Of a DNA stretch of 64,000 bases, positions 1 through 5,684 are shown in pieces. A program made the translations under genes and the position numbers. Source of the DNA: Actinomycetota bacterium (GTDB lineage: Bacteria > Actinomycetota > Actinomycetes > Streptosporangiales > Streptosporangiaceae); assembly GCA_019240215.1 (NCBI GenBank), contig JAFAYQ010000006.1, forward strand, positions 42,054 to 106,053, in the 5' to 3' direction. Numbering within the stretch: the first letter of the stretch is position 1; each line of letters starts with the position of its first letter. The notes under the pieces are model-generated. The model was given only the letters and a program-made list of their open reading frames with translations. It ran no database searches and had not been told where the DNA came from.

Positions 1-179
1 TCGCGGGCCTTGGCCGGCGGCTCGGCGTCCCACAACCGATCGATGAGGGTCTCGGCCGGAACCAGCGCCCGCGGCGTCAGCAGGAGCATGGCCAGGATCG
101 AACGCGCTCGGGCGCGGCCGAGATCCTGCCGGCGTCCGGCCGACCAGAGCTCAATCGGTCCGAGAACCCGGAATTCCAT
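1..179 (-). CDS. SARP/BTAD-family transcriptional regulator, N-terminus only (cut by window edge)
   Basis: Reading leftwards from an ATG at 179, 59 codons are visible before the window ends. They open with MEFRVLGPIELW and continue through an SILAMLLL helix and an ETLIDRLWDAEPP stretch. This is the standard start of the OmpR-type winged-helix domain of SARP (Streptomyces antibiotic regulatory protein) activators. The rest of the DNA-binding domain and the bacterial transcriptional activation domain lie outside the window. The family usually activates secondary-metabolite operons, but no such operon is visible here. No clear ribosome-binding site precedes the ATG. The family call is secure; length and target are unknown. 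Confidence 0.8.
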   Translation of the reverse strand, partial: MEFRVLGPIELWSAGRRQDLGRARARSILAMLLLTPRALVPAETLIDRLWDAEPPAKAR

Positions 180-629
180 GATCGCTCTGCATCGTCTACC
201 GCCCGTCGGCACGTAGGAGCTGACACCGGATCCGGATGGGTGCGCCCATCCTTGGGAGGTTGATACCCGCTGTCGGCATTCTCCATCCGTATTAAATACA
301 GAATGATCCGCGCAGGACAATAGTCCGGGCGAGACCCGCCGTTGCTCTGCAACTTTCACGGCAACTTCGTGGGCGCCCGCCGATCATGAAAACACAGAAA
401 AGGCCCGGATCAGAACGGGACCTCTTCTGCGAATCTCCCTTTTCAAAATAATTAAAATGGCCTGTCTCCACGCGCTCGCAAGCAGTTCATGCAATGCCAT
501 GGTGCTTGCGAAAAATTGCCAGACGGATTTGCCTGAAACCACATCTCGAAGTGCAAATTGCGGTAAATTAGTCATTGAGACACTCTGCGCAGATCTCAGG
601 CCCTAGTCATCGGTAAGGGGATCGTCTCG
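180..629. other. AT-rich intergenic region between the SARP gene and a small peptide gene
   Basis: This 450-base stretch is much poorer in GC than its surroundings, mainly between about 270 and 600, and must hold the promoters of the leftward SARP gene and the rightward gene at 630. One open frame on the minus strand (384-575, 63 codons) uses A/T-ending codons unlike the neighbours and has no ribosome-binding site, so I do not call it a gene. I see no further gene. Confidence 0.5.
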
Positions 630-878
630 ATGAAAAGTCACAATTGGATTCTGCCCGCTGGGAAGCACGCCAAGGTGGGCCCCGCGACCAGGCTGGCGGA
701 GGCGGCGCTGGCCGACTCACCAGCCCAAACGGCCCGCGCCGCGCTGGTCCTGGCCCTCGTGGTGGGCGGCGGAACGGAAAGTGCGGCGACGGCTGCCAGC
801 AGCAGTGCGGCGGTGACAACCGCCACCGTGGTGCCCATCAGCTCTGCACATATGGTCGCTCATCCCTGGCTTATGTAA
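630..878 (+). CDS. Small hypothetical protein with one hydrophobic segment
   Basis: An 82-codon frame starts at an ATG nine bases after AAGGGG. Third codon positions are strongly G/C through the middle, as expected for coding DNA here, while both ends are less so. The product has a basic, Trp-containing N-terminus, a segment at about residues 35-50 rich in Ala, Leu and Val that could be a membrane or signal helix, an Ala/Ser/Thr-rich stretch, and a C-terminus ending HPWLM. A strong hairpin follows the stop directly. An overlapping frame at 644-889 is also open but has worse codon use. I do not recognise the family; a small secreted or membrane peptide is an inference. Confidence 0.5.
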   Translation: MKSHNWILPAGKHAKVGPATRLAEAALADSPAQTARAALVLALVVGGGTESAATAASSSAAVTTATVVPISSAHMVAHPWLM

Positions 879-888
879 CCAAGACTTA

Positions 889-918
889 AAACGGCGTCAC
901 TGGACGGTGGCGCCGTTT
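889..918. terminator. Hairpin after the small peptide gene
   Basis: A 12-bp stem with a single G-T pair (arms 889-900 and 907-918) encloses a six-base loop. It begins 11 bases after the stop codon at 878. There is only a short T run at the end of the right arm, so it may be a weak or rho-assisted terminator. Confidence 0.55.
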
Positions 919-930
919 AGTCGTGCCTGT

Positions 931-969
931 ATTAAAAAGCGGGCCGACGGCTCCGGAGAGCCGTCGGCC
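931..969 (-). terminator. Intrinsic terminator of the flavohemoglobin/DivIVA operon
   Basis: A perfect 12-bp GC-rich stem (942-953 with 958-969, four-base loop) is followed in the leftward direction by a run of five T residues. It lies 10 bases beyond the stop of the DivIVA-domain gene. Confidence 0.85.
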
Positions 970-978
970 GGCCTATCT

Positions 979-1770
979 TCAGTGTCGAAGATACGCGCTG
1001 CCGTTGCCGTTCCGGTGGCCATTGATCGCCTGAGCCGGGCTGGCCGGGGCCGGACGGCCCGCGGGAACCGAGGGACTGATGGGACTCCTGGGACTCGGGG
1101 TGGCTACCGGACCCCGTTGAGCTATTTCCTCGATCGAGTCCGATTCTTTGCGTTCCCACTCCTCGATGCCGCGCAGGATTCCCTCGGTATAGGCGCGCAG
1201 GTGAGCCCGGTAGACACCGCTGTAGGTGCGCAGGTACGCCAATTCGGCCTGGGCGGCCTGCCATTCTTCATCGGACGGCGGCGAGGCCGGGCCGTCCAGG
1301 GCCGAGACCGCGGCGTCACGGGCCTTGACCTGCGCTTCTTCCAGCAGCCGACTCGAGTGCTGGCGGGCCTGCTGCATGATCTCGTCGCGGCGCTGCCGGG
1401 TCTCCTTGGTCAGGCGGCTGCTGTAGTCACGGGCATCGGCCACGTACTTCTCGGCCGTGACCTGCGCGGTCGACAGGATGCGGACCGCGTGGACGTGGGC
1501 GTCCTCGGCCCCGAACAGCACCGACTGCTCGTCGCCGGCGCCCTCGGTCTCGCCGGCGATGATCCGGCGGCGCAGCCGCTGGACCTCCTGCCACAGCGAG
1601 GTGCGCTCGTTGACCAGGCGCACGAACTCAGCCTGGACCGCGGCCAGGAAGTCGCGGACGGGCCCTTCCTCGTAACCCCGCCGTCCCAGCCGGGACGTCG
1701 GGAAGATCACGGTCTGCAGCTCGTCCGGGCGCATCCGGCCCCGCTCGTTGTCGAACCATGCAGTGGTCAA
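979..1770 (-). CDS. DivIVA-domain coiled-coil protein
   Basis: The 263-residue product has a short DivIVA-type segment at about residues 23-50 (FPTSRLGRRGYEEGPVRDFL, then AAVQAEF), which matches the membrane-binding/dimer region of DivIVA/Wag31 proteins. A long charged coiled coil follows to about residue 150. Next comes a second helical part around 170-215 containing AYLRTYSGVYRAHLRAY, and then a Pro/Ser/Ala-rich tail. Such proteins organise polar growth or scaffold cytoskeletal complexes in actinobacteria. This one lacks the classic Wag31 length and tail, so it is a paralogue, not the essential DivIVA. Its TTG start shares four bases (TTGA) with the stop of the flavohemoglobin gene, so translation is probably coupled. 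Confidence 0.8.
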   Translation of the reverse strand: MTTAWFDNERGRMRPDELQTVIFPTSRLGRRGYEEGPVRDFLAAVQAEFVRLVNERTSLWQEVQRLRRRIIAGETEGAGDEQSVLFGAEDAHVHAVRILSTAQVTAEKYVADARDYSSRLTKETRQRRDEIMQQARQHSSRLLEEAQVKARDAAVSALDGPASPPSDEEWQAAQAELAYLRTYSGVYRAHLRAYTEGILRGIEEWERKESDSIEEIAQRGPVATPSPRSPISPSVPAGRPAPASPAQAINGHRNGNGSAYLRH

Positions 1771-2885
1771 GATTCGCTCCAGCCGAAGTCCTCGAGGTGT
1801 ATGTGGTCGGTGGGCAGGCCGGCCGTGGCCAGCGCCGCGGCGGTGTCCCGGACCATCGCGGTCGGGCCCGCGACGTAGGCGTCGTGGCCGGACCAGTCGC
1901 CGTGGCGGGCCACCACGTCCGGCAGGTTGCCGGTCTCACCGGTGAAGGTGGGGTCGTCCGACACCACCGGGGTGACGGTCAGCCAGGGGTGCTCGGCCGC
2001 CATCTTCTCCAGGTTTTCCAGGTCGTAGAGGCCGTCGGCGCGCCGGGCGCCGAAGAACAGCCGGACCGGCGGGCGCTGGGGTAGCCCGGCCACCTGCTGG
2101 AGGATCGCCTTCAGGGGGGCCAGCCCGGTGCTGCCCGCCACCAGCAGCAGCGGGCGGCCGAAGCTGAGCGGGTCGAGCGTGAGCACCCCGACCGGCGGTC
2201 CGATCCGGACCGTCGTGCCGACGATGGACGGGCTGGTCAGCGCCATGCTCACCATCCCGCCGTCGATCAGCCGGACGTGGATCTCGAGCAGGCCGTCCTG
2301 GCGCGGGGCGTTGGCCATCGAGTAGAACCGCCACAGCCGCGGGTGACTCTCGCACTCGAGCGCGACCGACTGCCCGGGCAGGTAGTCGATCCGCGGCTCG
2401 GGCTGGATGAGCAGCACCGACACGTCGAACGAGCGCGCCTCGTGGGCGACCACGGTGCCGTGCCACCAGGCCGGCCGGGCCTGCTCGTCGGCGTTCGCGG
2501 CCGTCATCATCACCGAGCCGATGAGCTCGTAGGCGGCGGTCCAGTCGGCCGCCAGCTCAGGGGTCCAGGCCGGCCCGGAGAAGTGCTGCAGGGTGGCCAG
2601 CAGGCTGCCGCGGACGGCGCCGTAGTGCTCGGTGACCACCCCGAACTTGCGGTGGTCACGGCCCAGGTCCTGCAGGAACAGCTTGAGGTCGTCGACCCGG
2701 TCGACCTGGGCGACGATCTTGACCAGCGCCTTGACGAAGTGGTCACGCTGCGACGCCATCGACACCGGAAACATGTCCCGGGTCTCCGGGTGCTTCAGGA
2801 ACAGGTCGGCGTAGAAGAACAGCGGTAGCTCGTCGCCGTGCGCCGAGACAAGGGCGAAGCTCTCCCGCAGCCGGGCAACGTCCAA
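1767..2885 (-). CDS. Flavohemoglobin-type globin fused to FAD/NAD(P) reductase
   Basis: This 372-residue protein has a globin domain (residues about 1-135, with proximal histidine H78 in GRDHRKFGV) followed by a ferredoxin-reductase-type module. The FAD motif is RFYSMANAP near residue 185. The NAD(P) site GSTGLAPLKA follows, and a YVAGP motif lies near the end. The layout is that of flavohemoglobins, which oxidise nitric oxide to nitrate with O2 and NAD(P)H in the cytosol. It is slightly short and divergent from Hmp, so the exact substrate is inferred. The TTG start follows a GGAGAGGCGGGA stretch. It is first in a two-gene operon with the DivIVA-domain gene, and a conserved 55-bp element starts 45 bases upstream. 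Confidence 0.85.
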   Translation of the reverse strand: MDVARLRESFALVSAHGDELPLFFYADLFLKHPETRDMFPVSMASQRDHFVKALVKIVAQVDRVDDLKLFLQDLGRDHRKFGVVTEHYGAVRGSLLATLQHFSGPAWTPELAADWTAAYELIGSVMMTAANADEQARPAWWHGTVVAHEARSFDVSVLLIQPEPRIDYLPGQSVALECESHPRLWRFYSMANAPRQDGLLEIHVRLIDGGMVSMALTSPSIVGTTVRIGPPVGVLTLDPLSFGRPLLLVAGSTGLAPLKAILQQVAGLPQRPPVRLFFGARRADGLYDLENLEKMAAEHPWLTVTPVVSDDPTFTGETGNLPDVVARHGDWSGHDAYVAGPTAMVRDTAAALATAGLPTDHIHLEDFGWSES

Positions 2886-2929
2886 CGGTCCCGCCTCTCC
2901 GTGGGGTCACAGCCGGGTGACCGAGTCTT

Positions 2930-2983
2930 CTTGCACCGCAAAGTCTCGTGCAAGTTGCACTGCAAGACATCCGTCAGCTGACG
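2930..2983 (-). promoter_or_regulatory. Conserved 55-bp upstream element, copy A
   Basis: Read on the plus strand, this begins CTTGCAC, continues with CAAA and the near-palindrome TGCAAGTTGCAC, then AGACATC and the palindrome GTCAGCTGAC. The element at 9213-9267 keeps all these blocks in the same order, with one gap. Both copies sit upstream of leftward genes in the same orientation, which suggests a shared operator or promoter module rather than chance. Confidence 0.7.
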
Positions 2984-3030
2984 TATGTACGAAGGGGCGG
3001 GGGCCAGACCGGGCGACCGCAGCCGGAAAA

Positions 3031-3065
3031 GCAAAAAGCGGGGAAGGCTCCATTGCCCTCCCCGC
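3031..3065 (-). terminator. Intrinsic terminator of the DUF397 gene
   Basis: An 11-bp stem with one G-T pair (3038-3048 with 3055-3065) is followed leftwards by TTTTTGCTTTT. It lies 35 bases past the DUF397 stop codon. Confidence 0.85.
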
Positions 3066-3100
3066 CCGGTACCCTCAGCGGCTGATCTGACCGGCGATCG

Positions 3101-3340
3101 CTACCGGCCGAAGCGGTCGAATTCTCCGTTGTGCGCGCCGCCGATAAACGCCTGCCATTCATCCGGAGTGAATTCCAGCATCGGCCCTTCCGGATGCCTG
3201 CTGTTGCGCAGCCCGACACCACCATCGGGGAGGCTGGCCACCTCGACGCAGTTGCCGCTGGAAAAACTCAGGGAACTCTTCACCCAGCTGAGACCCGAAC
3301 CCGGCGCTTCGGGCAATTCTCCGAATGTAGGGCTTTCCAC
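3101..3340 (-). CDS. DUF397 domain protein
   Basis: The product contains the full DUF397 signature: WVKSSLSFSSGNCVEVA, then VGLRNSRHPEGPMLEF and WQAFIGG. DUF397 proteins are small actinobacterial partners of Scr1-type XRE regulators, BldB being the best-known relative, and such a regulator lies just upstream on the same strand. I prefer the GTG at 3340 (79 residues) because GCGAGG lies six bases before it. The frame is open back to a TTG at 3370, six bases after a TAGCCT -10-like hexamer, so a leaderless start there is the alternative. The 280-base gap from the XRE gene suggests its own promoter. Confidence 0.85.
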   Translation of the reverse strand: MESPTFGELPEAPGSGLSWVKSSLSFSSGNCVEVASLPDGGVGLRNSRHPEGPMLEFTPDEWQAFIGGAHNGEFDRFGR

Positions 3341-3620
3341 GTCATACCTCGCTGGAGCTCGCGTTACCAATGGAGTAGGCTAACAGCCCGAGGTCGTTTG
3401 GCTACTTTTAGTAGCAAGATGACCCGAGAATAACACATCAGGTACACCGTAGGTCCACTGTCGCCCCACCCGCAGGGCACTTCGGCAAAAAGCGTCGGCA
3501 AATCCCGTTGACAGCGTCGGCAAACGTGGGCACAACCGGCCAGGCCAGTCATGACGGCCAGGGCACGCCAACCGTGACATGGGAAACGATCCCGGGCAAA
3601 TAGCCCGGGCAGGCCTGCCG

Positions 3621-4505
3621 CTAGCGGCCTCCGTCACCTGACCAAAGCGTCTCGGCCGTTTCCAGAATAAGGTCCCGGGAAGCCTCCCGGTCGAGCGCTG
3701 ATTGGGCCAGCACCTGAAAGGCGATCCGGTGCAGGTACGTTTCCCGCTCTTCCTCGAAGATAAATCCCCGACGCATTTCTTCAATGCTCACGACCTCCTG
3801 CAGCATGGCATCGTTGTCCACCTGAAAACCGAAGATGACAAACGACTCGCCGAAAACGTCGTGCTGTGCATTCAGCGGAAGAATCTGCAGCGCCACATTG
3901 GGCCGCTCGGCATCCTTCGCCAGCCGCAGCAGCTGGTCGTGCATGACGGCGTCATCACCGATCCGGCGCCGCAGCACCGATTCGTCGAGAATGACCGACA
4001 GCTGGAGCTCGTCGCGCTCCAGCACCTGCTGGCGTCGCATCCGGACGTTGACCTTCCGGGTGATCACACCGGGCGGGACCGGTTCGACCCGGCTGTAACT
4101 GCCGATGATGTGGCGGGCGTACGCTTCGGTCTGCAAAAGGCCGGTGACGACGTCGACATGCCAGATCGACATGGCGGCCGCCTCGTCCTCGTGGCCGATG
4201 AATTGCTGGTAGTCCTCGGAAAGATTGTCGCCGTACTCTTCCCACCAGCCTTTCTGGGCCGCGTCCTGGGCCAGCCCGAGCAGCAGCTCGCGGCGGGAAC
4301 CGGTGATCTCGTAGTAGTCGAGCAGCCGCTCGACCTCCTTGGGCCGCAGGCTGGTGCGGGCCCGCTCGTAACGGCTGATCTTCGAAGCCGACCACTTCAG
4401 CGCGGCCGCGACCGAATCGCCGCTCTTGCCGCGGCTCTCTCTGATCGAGCGCAGCTCAGCCGCCAGCCTGCGCCGTCGAACGGTAGGACTCCCTGGGGCG
4501 ATCAT
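3621..4505 (-). CDS. Scr1-type XRE family transcriptional regulator (HTH plus DUF5753)
   Basis: The 294-residue protein starts with an XRE helix-turn-helix (residues about 10-65, with LRSIRESRGKSGDSVAAAL and SASKISRYERARTSLRP). It continues with the long DUF5753 ligand-type domain, recognisable from VTGLLQTEAYARHII near residue 120 and the conserved NVRMRRQQVL stretch. Such regulators pair with DUF397 proteins and often with small ATP-binding proteins in differentiation switches of Streptomyces (the whiJ/abaA type). The ATG at 4505 follows GAGGAGG by six bases. The DUF397 gene lies immediately downstream. Its DNA target is unknown; the repeated element described at 2930, 4808 and 9213 is a candidate. 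Confidence 0.88.
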   Translation of the reverse strand: MIAPGSPTVRRRRLAAELRSIRESRGKSGDSVAAALKWSASKISRYERARTSLRPKEVERLLDYYEITGSRRELLLGLAQDAAQKGWWEEYGDNLSEDYQQFIGHEDEAAAMSIWHVDVVTGLLQTEAYARHIIGSYSRVEPVPPGVITRKVNVRMRRQQVLERDELQLSVILDESVLRRRIGDDAVMHDQLLRLAKDAERPNVALQILPLNAQHDVFGESFVIFGFQVDNDAMLQEVVSIEEMRRGFIFEEERETYLHRIAFQVLAQSALDREASRDLILETAETLWSGDGGR

Positions 4506-4807
4506 GGCGTCCCTCCTCGGTACCGCGGGGCGAGCAGCGGGGGCGGTGCCGCAGGTTTCATGGCAATTTTCCGGAAACCCTTATTACACCGTACCCACAC
4601 AACCCGCAACCAAAGCTTCCACCCCGCTATCTGGTACGTAGCGGAGGGATTTTCGGTTCAAAATGCGCGGCAACAAGATTCGGGCGACGGTCAGAACCAA
4701 GCCCGGACGGGCAGCGATCGGTAAGGATTGGCCGGTGTCCAGGTGGACGCGTATGAGCAGGCTGGGCCGGCAATATAGGGTGCCTCAGCGGCCGGGTCGA
4801 CGCGTAA

Positions 4808-4830
4808 TGCACATGCAAACGCCCGTGCAA
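4808..4830 (-). promoter_or_regulatory. Partial third copy of the repeated element
   Basis: The block TGCAC, one or two bases, GCAAA, four bases, CGTGCAA is shared with copy A with a single one-base gap, and in looser form with copy B. It is oriented toward the XRE gene, whose start is about 300 bases away. The right half of the element (the CAGCTG palindrome) is missing, so this is weaker than the other two. Confidence 0.4.
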
Positions 4831-5100
4831 ATGGAAACCCGCGGCTGCTCAATGGGCACGCGGGTAGATCGGGCGGTCCCGAGGGCCGGCCGCACCGGGG
4901 CCGGGACGAAAACCCGGCCTTGTGACTGGGGTAAAGCAGTAGGGCAACCGGGACCACAGTGAAACGAGGTAGTCAGAGTTACCGCAGGCGGCCCGGGCGG
5001 TGGCTCAGCCCATTCAGTTCGCGCGGGCGGCCGCTGGCCATCGGTTAAACAAACTGGAAGCGCACAATCGGCATTCGCGCACAACGATGAAAATCCGGCG

Positions 5101-5134
5101 GGCCTGCCCCGATTATCTGAATCGACGGCAGGCC
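5101..5134 (-). terminator. Hairpin after the small secreted peptide gene
   Basis: An outer 8-bp stem (5101-5108 with 5127-5134) encloses a second 5-bp stem CGATT/AATCG. It begins 25 bases past the stop at 5159. Four T residues follow leftwards after a GC-rich spacer, so termination strength is uncertain. Confidence 0.5.
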
Positions 5135-5158
5135 GTAAACCGCAAGATTACTGTGCAG

Positions 5159-5320
5159 CTAGCCCTCATAGATCCAGAGCGGCCTGGTCGCGTGGGCCGA
5201 GGACGCTACCGCAGCCGGAGCCGAGGATGTCAGGACCACGGCTGTCGTGCCCGCCAGAATTGACCCGGCGGTGCTCAGTGAGAGGATCGCGGGAATAATG
5301 ATGTTACGCTTCAGTGACAT
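5159..5320 (-). CDS. Small secreted peptide precursor (53 residues)
   Basis: The ATG at 5320 follows GGAGGC by three bases and gives MSLKRNIIIPAILSLSTAGS, a textbook Sec signal: Lys/Arg, then a hydrophobic core ending in Ala-Gly. After the likely cleavage region comes a Ser/Ala/Thr-rich part and the C-terminus RPLWIYEG. I recall many actinobacterial small proteins with a near-identical leader and an aromatic-x-Gly ending, of unknown function; that is memory, not a search. The frame is open further upstream to 5380, but no ribosome-binding site supports that start. Its place beside the XRE/DUF397 genes invites a signalling role, which is inference only. Confidence 0.75.
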   Translation of the reverse strand: MSLKRNIIIPAILSLSTAGSILAGTTAVVLTSSAPAAVASSAHATRPLWIYEG

Positions 5321-5684
5321 GCCGCCTCCAGTGTTTCCGCAGTTCAAAAGCCTGCGCAGCATCCCCGCGGGCCCCGTCAATTTATCGGAAGCCCTGCGGG
5401 CTTGGTGTCATTATGAGATGATTACAGCGGAAAAGTTAAGTGTTTAGGCCAAACTTTTCCTGACCAAAAACTGCATTTATCTTTGCAGTTTTGGTTGTTT
5501 AGAAAAAGTCATGCCTTCGGGCAGAAAAATACTCAAGAACGTTTCTCTGCAAGGTTCATGAAACTTGCGCCGCAAGCATGCGACCCGACGAATGCCGACG
5601 GTCGGCATTGCGCTTCCGGCCACCGAATTAGTGTCCGAAAAAGCGCTTCTTGTTCGATAAATGTTCTGGTAGTAGGGTTCATCC
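5321..5684. other. AT-rich 364-base intergenic region with an inverted repeat
   Basis: This stretch separates the leftward peptide gene from the rightward LAL regulator and is clearly AT-richer than its flanks. It contains a 9-bp inverted repeat AAAACTGCA...TGCAGTTTT (5467-5492, eight-base loop), which could be an operator or a weak terminator, and the LAL promoter at its right end. No coding frame is convincing. Confidence 0.5.
5650..5678 (+). promoter_or_regulatory. Promoter of the LAL regulator gene
   Basis: TTGTTC (5650-5655) and TAGGGT (5673-5678) are separated by 17 bases. The -10 box ends six bases before the ATG at 5685, the spacing expected for a leaderless transcript. Confidence 0.55.

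Larger units (their letters stand above)
4506..5158. other. 653-base intergenic region, no gene recognised
   Basis: Between the XRE gene and the small secreted peptide gene I find no convincing coding frame. The stretch contains a partial third copy of the repeated element (4808-4830), a 7-bp hairpin (4899-4919), and near its right end the probable terminator of the peptide gene. AT-rich patches around 4550-4640 probably hold the XRE promoter. Confidence 0.5.

Noticed and set aside
335..365. TGCAACTT-like blocks similar to the repeated element
   Set aside because: Only short pieces match, order and spacing differ from copies A and B, so it was not counted as a further copy.
384..575. 63-codon minus-strand frame in the AT-rich region
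   Set aside because: A/T-ending codons, no ribosome-binding site and no recognisable motif; probably non-coding.
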